Source of the DNA: Epithemia pelagica
Taxonomy: Eukaryota > Bacillariophyta > Bacillariophyceae > Surirellales > Surirellaceae
Length of the DNA: 64,000 nucleotides
Direction: 5' to 3'
Assembly: GCA_946965045.2 (NCBI GenBank)
Contig: OX337237.1
Location: 3,100,001 to 3,164,000, forward strand
Shown here: positions 21,501 through 29,800 of the stretch, piece by piece
Layout: each line of letters opens with the position of its first letter
Position numbering within the stretch: the first letter of the stretch is position 1
Notes under the pieces: generated by a model
The model's database searches: none
The model's input: the letters and a program-made list of their open reading frames with translations, nothing else
What the model was told of the DNA's origin: nothing
Made by a program: the position numbers and the translations under genes

Positions 21501-24500
21501 GTGCGCTGGTGTGGTGGGCGTATGGTCCACCATGGGTCCATAACCAAAATCTCCGTCTCCATCACTATCATTTTCGTCAATCGAGGCCATGACAGCTACC
21601 GAAGGATCAAATCGAGCATTCAAGGGAGGAGATCCCATTTCCGAGGGTGTATGATCCACCATGGTTTCTTCCTTGAAACTCACGACATTGTCCGTTTTGG
21701 GAATGGTCGAATCATCGTCGTCATCGTCATGATTGGTGGTGGTGGGGACCCCCACCAATTCGGCACTTTGATCCCCATCCAGAATCATGGTTCCATCATC
21801 AATTGTGGCTCCTCCATCATCAATGGTTCCATCCAAGGTGGTGACACCGGCAATGGTGGAATCCCCAAACAGGGTGGCATCGTCGATGGCGGAGGTTCCG
21901 GCTTGTGCTGCCACGGAACTGTTGTAGATACTGGGAGCCTTGCTGCTCGTGCTCGTGCCGGGAGGATGGCTACTGCTGTTGTTGTTGGTATTATTGGTAG
22001 TGTTGGGGGGTGTATGATCCACAACAGGTAGATAGGCCAATTCATTTTCATCTTCATAGACATCTTCGTCGTCATCCTCGTCTTGTTCTCCGGTATCTCG
22101 AGTCATGTCTTCTTCCGAGGCTTGCACGAGCAAGGACAAGTGACTGGCGGCCAATAGTTTGCGTCGTCGTCGACTACCACTAGTTCGGGCGGCAGCGGCG
22201 GTCGCCGAGGAGGTCGTCGAGGCCAGTTCGGACGGTGTATGGTCCACCACGACGGGCCGTGCGGTAATGGACGCCATGGGTGGACGGAGATCGATGGGAC
22301 GTCGGGAACTGGGTTCCGTCAAATCATCGTCCAAATCATCGTCATCCTCATCATTACCTTCATCGTCATCCCATCCATCGGGAATGTTGTCATTGGGTGG
22401 GGTTTCCTGGTTGCCACTTTCTTCATCTTCTTGTTCCGCCACAACCGTATCAATGACGGTTTCATCCATGGCATCGTCTTGTTGAAAATCTTCCTTCAAA
22501 TCCATGGCATTGACCGCCAAGGAAACGGCGGTGGCAGTGGCATTGGCATCCTCTTCCTCTCCGGGAGACGAAGTCTTGTCTGGACCATCCCCTACGGTGG
22601 GCAAATGATCCACGACGGGTCCATAGTCCACTCCGGTATCCGACAATAAGTGATCCGTCAAGGCATTTAGGAGTCCAGCATCTTCGGTCTCATTGTCGGC
22701 CATGGTGGTCAAATCTTCCAAACCCGCCATGGTATCCCCTTCACTGGGCAAGACGGCAATGGACGGATCCATCATCAATCCCATGTCGTCGTCATCGTCG
22801 TTGGAATTGGTATCGTCCGGACGATATTGACGCGTTTCCGCGGGGGTATGATCGACCACGGGGGTGGGAGGAGGAGGCAGAACGACCAAGGACGGCGTGG
22901 ATCCCTTGGGAATGTCCTGGTCGTTGGCATCCTCGTCATCGTCATCGTCATCCACAACAGTTTCATCCATGGCTTCATCGGCAACCAAATCCCGTACCAA
23001 ATCGGCCGCCTGGACAATCATGGACATGGTCGTACTGGGCATGCGACCCGACGAAGATGGTTGCGAGGAGGATGGCGTGCTTGTGGTGTGAGGATGATGT
23101 GATTGTGCTGCCATTGTGTTGGTACGAAACTGGGGTGTATGATCCACGACCAAGCCAAAGTCTTGTTCATTTTCATCGTCATAAACGTTGTCGTCGTCCG
23201 TATCGTTTGTGTTGTTGTTGTTGTTGTTGTTGCCAGCATGGAGAATGTGAGGTGGTGGTTCTTCGCCATCCTGAACCAGTTCCGGATCCTGAGGCGGAAC
23301 TTGCGGAATCATGGACGGATCGTCGTCGTCGTCCAACGTGGTGGTACCAGAAGTGCCGCCACGCTGCAACAAAGAAGGCGTATGATCCACCATTCGTTGC
23401 GTAGTGGTGGTATGTGGTGCCTGATCGTTTGCTTGTTGTTGTTGTTGTTGTTCTTCCATGGCTTGCATTTCTTCTTGAATGGCCAAGACGGCTTGATTGT
23501 GCCATTCCAAATCCGTTTCCAAATCATCCGATGAGGGATGGGGCGAGGATTGTTGCAAGGATCGTGTGGAGGAATACGTGGCATACAGAGTCGGATACTG
23601 CGACGAAGAATGTTGGGTATTAGTGGGCGTACCAGCCGCAGTGTGAGTATTCGGATTGTCGTGTTCGTCTTGGGCCGAGAAAAAGGCACTCGAGGCTTGG
23701 GTATGCGGGGTCGCGTCCATTGGTTGTTGTTCATATTCATATTCATGTTGTTGTTCCTGTTGCTGTTCGAAATCGACGACATCCAAATCCGCCAAGGGCT
23801 GCTCCACGTCATGACGTGATGTAAAATGCGCTTGTTGTGGTGGTTGTTGTTGTTGCGGCATAGATTCCATATTACTGGTATTGTTGGTATTGTTGGGCGA
23901 TTCCAATTCTTGAATTTCCGTCAACAAGGTATTGAGGGGTTGCGCAATTTGTTGCACCAAGGAATGCAAGGCTGGATTGCCCCCATCATCGTCCTCCTCA
24001 TCGTCGTCGTCGTCGTCATGGTTGTCGTGTGGATTGGTAGTGACCAACGGTTCGTGTGGAGGCTCGACCACCAAGTCAAGGTCCGCCTCACTGTCCTCCT
24101 TGTCGTTCCAGCCCTGTGCTTCTTCCTCCTCCAGGTTCGGAGTGTCCGGATGTTGTTGTGGTTGTGGTTGTTCCTGTGGGTTGTGGTCCGGTGGTTCCTC
24201 CAGTTGTTGTTCCTCCTTGTCGCTGTCGTTGTCGTCCAACAGCAACTCATCCTCATGGTCCCATCCATTTGCGTCATTGTTGTCATTGTCGTCGTCCAAA
24301 GGCACGTCATCTTCCTGATCCCATCCATTGTTTCCTTCGTCATTTTCCAACTCCTCCAAATCCTCCTCCTCCTGGTCCCATCCATTTCCGTCGTCATGAT
24401 TGTTGTCATCATTGGGATGGTGTGTGGGCGAATGGGTGACATGTTCCAAAAAGCGAGTCAAGCGTCCCATAAACATGCCACTCAAGGGAGCCCCGTCTTG

Positions 24501-24752
24501 TTGTGGTGGTTCGTGTTCGGTTGGTTGTGGTTCGGCTTGGAGGGGAGGCGTTTGCCATCCATCGTGTGGTGATTGTGGTGATTGTTGCGGTGGTTCCTCA
24601 GGTGGCAATTCCTCCTCCTCGTCTGCTTCGTCTTGCTCCATATCATCGTCATCGTCCTCATCCCATCCATCCGCCATGCGATCCTCGTCGTCATTGTCAT
24701 TGTCCTCGGGTGGTGGGGGTGGTGCCACACGACCCATTAAACTCGACCACAT
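15537..24752 (-). CDS. Giant protein: acidic GW motifs, VVDHTP motif array, long coiled coil
   Basis: A single 3071-codon frame with no visible intron. Residues 1-220 contain repeated acidic tryptophan motifs (DGWDEDD, NGWDQEE, NGWDQED, NGWDHED, QGWNDKE); further copies lie near 800 and 1250 and DGWADD near 1500. Residues ~450-1460 are acidic and disordered, with about 13 copies of a VVDHTP-like motif spaced roughly 40-145 residues apart. From ~1680 to ~3000 the protein is almost continuous heptad-type coiled coil, ending in four tandem ~65-residue units. No membrane segment or enzyme domain is visible. The architecture resembles golgin or vesicle-tethering proteins, and acidic Trp motifs are known in coat-binding tethers such as Dsl1; that function is inference only. 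It is divergent with the WW-domain gene, the Copia element lying between them. Confidence 0.85.
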   Translation of the reverse strand: MWSSLMGRVAPPPPPEDNDNDDEDRMADGWDEDDDDDMEQDEADEEEELPPEEPPQQSPQSPHDGWQTPPLQAEPQPTEHEPPQQDGAPLSGMFMGRLTRFLEHVTHSPTHHPNDDNNHDDGNGWDQEEEDLEELENDEGNNGWDQEDDVPLDDDNDNNDANGWDHEDELLLDDNDSDKEEQQLEEPPDHNPQEQPQPQQHPDTPNLEEEEAQGWNDKEDSEADLDLVVEPPHEPLVTTNPHDNHDDDDDDEEDDDGGNPALHSLVQQIAQPLNTLLTEIQELESPNNTNNTSNMESMPQQQQPPQQAHFTSRHDVEQPLADLDVVDFEQQQEQQHEYEYEQQPMDATPHTQASSAFFSAQDEHDNPNTHTAAGTPTNTQHSSSQYPTLYATYSSTRSLQQSSPHPSSDDLETDLEWHNQAVLAIQEEMQAMEEQQQQQQANDQAPHTTTTQRMVDHTPSLLQRGGTSGTTTLDDDDDPSMIPQVPPQDPELVQDGEEPPPHILHAGNNNNNNNTNDTDDDNVYDDENEQDFGLVVDHTPQFRTNTMAAQSHHPHTTSTPSSSQPSSSGRMPSTTMSMIVQAADLVRDLVADEAMDETVVDDDDDDEDANDQDIPKGSTPSLVVLPPPPTPVVDHTPAETRQYRPDDTNSNDDDDDMGLMMDPSIAVLPSEGDTMAGLEDLTTMADNETEDAGLLNALTDHLLSDTGVDYGPVVDHLPTVGDGPDKTSSPGEEEDANATATAVSLAVNAMDLKEDFQQDDAMDETVIDTVVAEQEDEESGNQETPPNDNIPDGWDDDEGNDEDDDDLDDDLTEPSSRRPIDLRPPMASITARPVVVDHTPSELASTTSSATAAAARTSGSRRRRKLLAASHLSLLVQASEEDMTRDTGEQDEDDDEDVYEDENELAYLPVVDHTPPNTTNNTNNNSSSHPPGTSTSSKAPSIYNSSVAAQAGTSAIDDATLFGDSTIAGVTTLDGTIDDGGATIDDGTMILDGDQSAELVGVPTTTNHDDDDDDSTIPKTDNVVSFKEETMVDHTPSEMGSPPLNARFDPSVAVMASIDENDSDGDGDFGYGPMVDHTPTTPAHDDARPTRSDSIIAQVNDADTVEDETLLGTLGGEEGDEDDGDTLVDDEMPSALRSSLTDHLHPALGGNTTSNDDSANVVDRVPLRPESRLGDASTLVAAEESEALSVVGDMEECGDFGLVVDQTPPARPLSIVPSGAGSTVVFAPPSVATDDLDPDETEVHGGQDGWDHEDPILEEAAPNPQSGNDEPPPNEQQLVDFLPPNNPPALVAAGADGGAGGGDGDDGDDDDRGGEQSTEASSEYAVGGAQSLLQAEDPKEDDFGPVVDHTPTPGATSSLPRGSVMSITSTVATLVTASEIGRLEKEDAAAEGERLAAGETTEDAGTEADEEKVVVDYVPNIRGFRNADSLATVGKSQFTEEDDEEEETDSKFGPVVDHLPFLRTSSISMAASRGGSTVDALGAVSEGDDSAGETDGWADDFDLDASAASDRTDRISQAAQSKGLFRRSSAGDTASSDRANVSVRFDSTVRDPTNSTSSSAVAMASMAASSSNDSTSFYDAPMSTRSNDEDDESHYYDAALTDRRPGASFAEADTPPSTPHHRPTITTKAPPMPSSNLVPTPWLDFAALNSIASKQQQQEVRSNDKSSTDGDCPLVEKLLNVDKQEGTMYGTIIAADGSSVEVDFGELLQNEMVKRRLLEQEASSLRKLYEEEQTAKSDELVNASRMVAELQHERSVVQANHASQIATLQGQLQEKSDVVDSLRAQTRELEATVDSLQQAETMAAKDKERDSSQTAVQLVQSQSEVAALKQELLELRNETTKSKEHADEATSAELSKLRLEKESSEATCQDLRNQLEECKRQLADSSALKNKLNSAEVMTADQTRQITDLQSQLDSQVSTCDVLRSETEQLNEKLRKAEKAATMAADETSNLKQMSNALQTEKTTLSQEVADLKDELVLARKHQGDEASESAEIIAKLRTDLASRTAASSELTTQLNQLKSDLSSQQDAVAAKASEDALARQQKEEKYQSQRIQLEKEIASFKQQLATEQDLRKKTQIRVQELTQELSSHAANLAKEKTVAVALVQSKLVQEEKSRSRLEGELSSTQKKLQESEAANHDRQQKDAEAISNLQNDLALKSTECDDVRKELASLGDRLKSAEEARSQDAAESKAQQSLRASQMECQQLQTQLIIMKEKLQSAIQRHSESSKKATELIKEKTELESKLASKETELVMAGDSVRGEIESMEASKREMGVELNRLRFEKDGLLAKLSEQEQAAQRELEQRDIMFQERLQKIRTLESTIREKDVQIKATNVDLSVKQISLTQAAEKANRELVAVQQERDSLQQQLVETEESLASLQRHVDENRDSESKQHHMESTMRKLGADLLAKEQRVVSLTASLASLEKQNAELSQQLAENATKFSSVQNDARVAGEAAAQESASLRQEIGDLRIQLEQTRTDMAEKLVHMESLERELSTAQSQLQVFESQSTSSNEAFERVMQEKQNMEASLSQALKDSDANYERLLQESKSVIATLRSDNETLRNQVHLSGDKIQAELNETRQELDQARNDRDMLTEENDKLLVQLGLLKEDMDASAENFARVERDLQKLESHTSLVASRVQGFPNDNSPDPVERAAVAIQTLLSRVDDLESQFIMSREKESAETTESLKSRCDHLERECLSKQAEIDCLMLMERNSQGMESQLDEMQSKLSRVDELVVEVQTLESENQRLLSRDKESQVKLESLEAHCHSLEQERLAKQEEIRRFMAMERQSELLQSQLQAMQSKLTQVDTVQSHLQTERDSRSAVESLEERCQVLERECLSKQAEIDRLMDMQLKSQAMQTQMEEMESKLSQLEHVEQELQPPPQQDTSRELQARCHELEQDCLAQQDEMNRLQNLLQQEGPSSKEQQAQIHALEQQVADLTKTLQNTQTALEVKVQELDKVPSTAVDANSTMTSPPPRTPLAPLQDRNGDDTKGMQEDLEPATPSHNNPSYEKDGVDELRNHIVSLALALQRSELQRADAMDNLTLERQAHADSLRSLAESVKRYFSSRS
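16000..16710 (-). repeat. Four tandem ~65-residue coiled-coil units in the giant protein
   Basis: Near the C-terminus the motif LEREC-L-KQAEID-LM (variants LEQERLAKQEEIRRFM and LEQDCLAQQDEMNRLQ), followed by Q-Q-MESKLSQL, recurs four times. The last unit is shortened. The cysteine before the LE[RQ][ED] block is kept in all four units. This is an internal duplication, not separate genes. Confidence 0.8.
20365..23400 (-). repeat. Coding array of ~13 VVDHTP motifs
   Basis: On the minus strand the hexapeptide [VM]VDHTP recurs. It is seen at about DNA positions 23390, 23145, 22855, 22610, 22245, 22017, 21655, 21528, 21262, 21148, 20710, 20508 and 20376. Variants are VVDHLP, VVDQTP, VVDRVP and VVDYVP, often preceded by FG or YG (FGPVVDHTP). 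The intervening sequence is diverged and acidic. Conservation of only the short motif points to a binding or modification site repeated along a disordered tether. Confidence 0.85.
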
Positions 24753-24771
24753 ACTGCTGGTCTATACTATG

Positions 24772-24824
24772 GAGAGAGAGAGAGAGAGAGAGGACGAGAT
24801 TCGAGAGAGAGAGAGAGAGAGAGA
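24772..24824. repeat. (AG)n microsatellite, two tracts
   Basis: Two GA-dinucleotide tracts (about 24772-24794 and 24804-24824) lie 20-70 bp upstream of the giant gene's start codon, in its 5' UTR or promoter. Confidence 0.95.
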
Positions 24825-25311
24825 ATGCTGGTCGTACTACCAAAGAGGACGAGAGGAACGGAAGCGAATCGAATCGTAAACTGTCCAACCGACTGACGAG
24901 CGTGTGATGGTGTGAGACTCCCAAAGCAGACGTGGGGTGTCTTCTTTGCCAACGGAGAGAGAGAAAGAGAGGCCACCCTGTCGTCGTGTGTCTTGCAGCA
25001 CGATCGTGTGTATCCAAGAGAGACAAACAAAGCACCCAAACAAAAGGTGCGCCGCCGCCATGGACATGTGAGAGTGCGTGACCGTTGCGCAGCCCGACAC
25101 GTACGGACACGTCGGTAAAGTGTATCCAGACAGCCATTTTATTCTGTCTGTTTCTGTCAGTATAAGAGCGACGGATGATCCCGACAACGACGAACATGTC
25201 GGTGAAGCTTCTACAGACAACCTGTGTTATGTCGGTTTTAGTCCGTTGAAGAACGACCCGGATGTTGAGATCGGAACACGACAAAACGACATTTCCCACA
25301 CTGAATGGAAG
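24825..25311. promoter_or_regulatory. Left half of a divergent promoter split by the Copia insertion
   Basis: Together with the 11 nt at 32048-32058, this stretch formed the original region (about 0.57 kb) between the giant gene (minus) and the WW-domain gene (plus). It carries GA-rich tracts (24954-24974) and no recognised ORF. The last 5 nt, GGAAG (25307-25311), are the left copy of the target-site duplication. Confidence 0.6.
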
Positions 25312-25629
25312 TGTTGAAAAAGGAGACGAAGAAGGACCAACAAAGGGAACGGTCTTGCCGTCAACCCTCAATGATGAACGAAATCCCAATGACAATCCCA
25401 AGCAGAAAGAAAACAGTAACGTACTGAGTGGCCCAGATAAGAAAGTGTCATGCCCAGATAAGAAGGTGTCATGGACGAAACCGTCCTACGCGGAGATCGT
25501 CAAACGATCTCATTCTATTGAGTTAAAACGTAACGAGAGTAATAGCAAGTGATTTCTAAAGGAAACACAGCGCACCTCCGTAGAAGAGCACCGGATCGTT
25601 GAAGACGAACCTCAGCCCTCCTTCCAACA
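25312..25629 (+). repeat. 5' LTR of the Copia element
   Basis: 318 bp with TG...CA ends. It contains a 21-bp tandem duplication (25432-25452, 25453-25473; CCCAGATAAGAA[AG]GTGTCATG). A perfect initiator match TCATTCT places a likely transcription start at A25512, making U3 about 200 bp. The segment 25513-25526 is complementary to the sequence immediately after the LTR. Confidence 0.97.
25510..25526 (+). promoter_or_regulatory. Predicted initiator and self-primer segment in the LTR
   Basis: TCATTCT at 25510-25516 fits the initiator consensus YYANWYY with A25512 as +1. The following 14 nt, TTCTATTGAGTTAA (25513-25526), are the exact reverse complement of 25630-25643. The predicted RNA 5' end could therefore fold back and anneal next to U5, as in Tf1. 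The start site is predicted, not observed. Confidence 0.6.
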
Positions 25630-25643
25630 TTAACTCAATAGAA
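25630..25643 (+). other. Primer-binding site, complementary to the LTR rather than a tRNA
   Basis: TTAACTCAATAGAA begins at the first base after the 5' LTR, the normal position of a primer-binding site. It does not begin TGG, so it cannot pair with the CCA end of a tRNA. It pairs perfectly over 14 nt with the LTR segment 25513-25526 (31931-31944 in the 3' LTR). Confidence 0.65.
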
Positions 25644-25666
25644 AAGACTATCCTGAAACATCCTGC

Positions 25667-26239
25667 ATGGAACGAGACAAAGTATTCCGAGTCCTATACG
25701 CCAAGCAAGTCATCGAATCCCTACACCGTCAGCGTGCCCGGATCCACCAAGATCGGTCTCGGATTCTCACCCAATACCACAACGAATTGGAAGCGAACAG
25801 AGAAGCGCAAGTGCGAAACGAAGAACGTCTTGGCGCCGCGTATCAAACGCTTGAAAACGCCATTGACGACGAGGACGACGGATTGACTAGTGAGTCGAGT
25901 AGACGAAGCACTCCTCACCGAGCCACAAGCGCAACAGTCTCTACCGACGACTATTTCAAGGGTCCCGACGCAGGCGACAACCAAGTTGCTCGTGCTCGTG
26001 CGGAATACCAGTACCCTTCCGCAGTAACCTCCTCCACTGCCGTGGCAGCCCCCGCGAGCACACAAGGTGAATCTGAAGCGAAGAGCGAACCAAGAGAAGA
26101 ACAGGGAGACAGCAGCGTCGAAGTCGTTGCCAGTCCCAATAAGGACAAAAGTAACCGAGCCCGGAAGGCAGAACCAGACGCTAAGCCCCCAGCCAAAGTA
26201 ACAGAGAAGCGCTCGAAGAAGAAGCGACGCACCAGGTAA
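25667..26239 (+). CDS. Copia accessory ORF 1: coiled coil with basic tail
   Basis: 190 codons, 24 nt after the primer-binding site. Residues 1-65 are strongly helical and charged (RVLYAKQVIESLHRQRARI, then Glu/Arg-rich) and probably coiled coil. The middle is Ala/Ser-rich and disordered. The C-terminus ends in a cluster of Lys/Arg (EKRSKKKRRTR) that looks like a nuclear-localisation or nucleic-acid-binding tail. No known retroelement domain is seen. Being intact in a young element, it is probably functional, perhaps as an extra structural or nuclear-entry factor; that role is inferred. Confidence 0.65.
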   Translation: MERDKVFRVLYAKQVIESLHRQRARIHQDRSRILTQYHNELEANREAQVRNEERLGAAYQTLENAIDDEDDGLTSESSRRSTPHRATSATVSTDDYFKGPDAGDNQVARARAEYQYPSAVTSSTAVAAPASTQGESEAKSEPREEQGDSSVEVVASPNKDKSNRARKAEPDAKPPAKVTEKRSKKKRRTR

Positions 26240-26299
26240 TCGATTACATAGGCACTCCCTGAACCCCCACGCGTCATTGCATTGTTTCCCTGACGCTTT

Positions 26300-26845
26300 A
26301 TGGCTGCACAAGACGACGACATTGAAGACATCCTTTTCCGTCTCCAAGAGCTAGCCGCTGAGCAAGTAGTGCTCCTTGATCGTCTGTCTTCCCTTCGAGA
26401 GGTGGAGAGACTCGCATCACCGACCGCGCCAAACGCGACGAACCAAGAACCTCAACACCAAGAAGAGACAGCAGAGGATTCTCGTGCTGACCGCACACAA
26501 GGAAGACTTAGTCCACACCACCCACGGGCAGATCAGAGTCTTTGGGGTCGGAATATCAGTGTGCGGCGTTTTAACCCAGGCGACGCTGTTGAGATACTCA
26601 ACCCGGTACCACCAGAGGTCGAAGGAGGAGTGTCCACCCGAAGGGATCACACGGGTGTGACTTACAAGACAGCGGGAAACTGGGTCTACATTTACACCGA
26701 CACCGGTAGACACATACAACGAGACAGGAAGAACGTTGCATTATTGACGAGGGCCCGTGATGAGTACATCACCTCAATCGCAGGCGCCCCCCTCAGAAGG
26801 AGCGACCTCGAACGGTGGCAGTACCACGAGCGGGCAATCGTCTAG
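26300..26845 (+). CDS. Copia accessory ORF 2: helix plus SH3/KOW-like domain
   Basis: 181 codons. A helical segment (about residues 8-40, leucine-rich) is followed by a disordered linker. At about 90-150 there is a small beta-rich domain (FNPGDAVEILNPV, GVTYKTAGNWVYIYTDTG, then I-R--KNVALL) with the GD-V-I-N-P / G-V / W / T--G--I-R pattern of SH3-like, KOW-type modules. The ORF overlaps the gag start by about 86 nt in another frame, so gag needs internal initiation or a frame change. A nucleic-acid or partner-binding function is inferred from the pattern only. Confidence 0.65.
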   Translation: MAAQDDDIEDILFRLQELAAEQVVLLDRLSSLREVERLASPTAPNATNQEPQHQEETAEDSRADRTQGRLSPHHPRADQSLWGRNISVRRFNPGDAVEILNPVPPEVEGGVSTRRDHTGVTYKTAGNWVYIYTDTGRHIQRDRKNVALLTRARDEYITSIAGAPLRRSDLERWQYHERAIV

Positions 26846-29800
26846 TGGTGGTAACGGTAACCGGCGGGGTGGACGCAACGGCCGCGGTGGTCGAGGACGC
26901 CGCAATAACAACGGTGGAAGTGGTGGCACAAGAGGTCAGGGCAAGGCAAAGTTTAAAGGCGACACGTCTGCAATGAATGGACACGTTTTCCAAGTATTCG
27001 CTGAATGCGACGACAAGCGACAGTTCGCGAAGACGATTGAGGCCCTCGGCGCGTATATAGCGAAGGAGTTGAAGTACCCTGACGACCTGGTCACCCTCAC
27101 TCGCGATCTCGAGAACCCAACGATTGAGGAACCCACGGAACCCCCTGAAGATGAGACGAGTCGAGTCCGCATTGCCATGTTCGAAAAGGAATGTCAACTC
27201 TGTGTAACTCGTCAACACGAGCTCAATGGCAACCTTCGTGCCATTTTTGCAGTAATCTGGGGCCAGTGTTCGGAAGCAATGAAGGCCAAGTTACAGGGTC
27301 TGGACGAGTTCAAGGAGCGTGAGCGACGCAATGACTGTGCCTGGCTCCTCAAGGAGATCAAAGGCATTCGTCACCGTTTCGAAGAGAAACGCTACTACCC
27401 TTTGTCGCTGCGTGATGCGCTGGCAAATTTCTATAGCTACCGACAGGGTCCAGGAGAGTCCCTTTCCGATTACTTACAACATTTTCGCTATAACGTTGAT
27501 GTTCTTGAGCATTACGGCGGCCAGGTTGGCGCCGATCCCGGCCTCCTCACCATGGTGGAAGAAGAGGACGATGAGTTAACCGGTGAACTCGAATTTGCAC
27601 GTGCGGCCAAGGATAGACTCCTTGCAATCCAGTTTTTACACAATGCCGACGGAAAGCGTTTCGGTGGGCTCCTCGTTGATCTCGAGAACCAACATAGTCG
27701 TAACACGGATCAATATCCCAGGGATTTGGCCAGTGCATACTCCCTCCTGGTCAGTTATCGGCCACCCAAGGTACCCACTCCTTCCCAGCCTGCCTCGGAG
27801 AACGCCTCCTCCTCATCCGGAGCGTCTTCGGGAGCACCTGCCACCAGCGATGGCCTCCAGTTCGTCCAGAATGGGCTTCCTGTTCCTGGCACCGACGGTA
27901 TTTTGCACGAAAACGTGAAGTGTTATCGTTGCAAGGGCTTCGGCCATTATGCCAATGGCTGTCCAGTTTCCCCCGACGAGCTCCAGTTGCTCCAGTCCAC
28001 GACCTCGTCCGGTTTCAGTTTTGCACAAGCTGCCGTCTCCCTTCCGAAGTCTTGGGTGCTCTTGGACAGCCAGTCTACCGTTTCTGTTTTTTGTAATCGG
28101 TCTCTCCTCATGAACATTCGCCCCAGCGCTAACGCCATGACAGTCCACACCAACGGTGGCTCACAAACCTCCCATCTCGTCGGCGATGTCCCCAATTTCG
28201 GCACCGTCTGGTTCAATCCGGATTCTATTGCCAACATCTTGTCGCTCGCCGCCGTTCGTCGCGTGTGTCGTGTCACCATGGACTCCGCTGGTGACGCGTC
28301 TTTCCTCGTCCATCGTACCGACAAGCCGCCCCTGGTGTTCCACGAGGTCAACAGTGGCCTTTACGTTCACGATACCGCCGCTCCATCGGCCGTGCCCCTC
28401 ACCTTTGTGTCCACCGTCTCGGCCAACGCCGCTTCTTTCTCCCCCCGCGAGGTCGAAGGAGCGCAACAAGCCCGACGCCTATATCGTCTACTTGGTCGAC
28501 CTTCGCAGCGCGATTTCGAAAGCGCCCTCAAGAACAACCTCATCCGCAACTCCCCCGTCACCTCCGACGACGCCAAGCGCGCCCTTATCATCTACGGGCC
28601 GGACGTTGCAGCCCTCAAAGGCAAAACAACGAAGCGCAAATCCACTCACGTTCCCAGCATAACCCCGACTCCGGTTTCCCCCTCCATCAAAGACGCCCAC
28701 GGACAACTCACTTTGTGTGCCGACGTACTCTTCGTACAAGGCCTTCCTTTCCTTCATACCATTGCTCGCCACATTAAATTTCGCACAATTACTGCCATGA
28801 ACACCAGTGGGAACCCCAGCGCATCACACATCATGAACGACCTACAGGGAATCCTGCAGATGTACCGGACACGTGGTTTCGTCGTCAGCGACCTACACGC
28901 CGACCTACAATTCGAACCGCTCAGGAATCGTCTCCTTCCTATCCATCTCAACGTGGCTGCGCAAGACGATCACGTGGGCGACGTAGAACGATCCGTGCGA
29001 ACAATCAAGGAGCGTGTGCGCTCCACAGTTCACGGACTCCCGTATAGGTGGTACCCAGTCATTATGGTCAAGGAACTCGTGATACATGCGATCAAGTCGC
29101 TTAACCAGCTTCCCAGTGCATTCGGCGGTATCAGTCCCACGGAAAGTCCACGCAAGATTGTGACCGGTCTGCCTGACCCGGACTATTCGAAAATGAAGAT
29201 CGAGTTTGGACAGTACGCCCAGGTGTTTGAAGACAACACACCGAGTAACACGAACGCCGCCCGAACGACCGGTGCCATCGCGTTGAACCCGACTGGAAAC
29301 GAACAAGGAAGCTACCATTTCATGTCCCTCACCACTGGGAGAAAATTGGCACGAAACCAGTGGACACCACTGCCCATCACGTCCGACGTTATCGAGCGCG
29401 TGCACCAGATGGCCCAAGCCCAACGACAGAAGGAAATAACAGGTGGAAACCTACTTTTTGAATGGGGCCCAAATGACGAGGTCCCCGATGACGACGCCGA
29501 CGTCGAGGATACCGACGACGGCGACATTGGGACACAACAAGAAGACGCGCCGGCAGACGAGGCAGTGGTACATGAGCCCCCAGCACCACCAAACGACGTG
29601 CAACAACAAGATGAAGACGTACATGACGATCACCAACCACCGGAACAAAACGATCAAGACGCATTAGTGGCAGAGGTGGCGGAAGTGAGCGAGAGTGAAG
29701 AGGGAGCCAGCGACAACGCTGACGAAACCATGGAGATAGTACTCGAAGAAGAAGCCGACAATGACAGCGAACCCCTGTTCCCGCAAGAAAATGCAGACAC

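Noticed and set aside
19528-24907. Many plus-strand ORFs opposite the giant gene
   Set aside because: These are shadows of its repetitive Asp/Glu/Gln codons, giving poly-Ser, Ile/Val or His/Arg stretches; none resembles a protein family.
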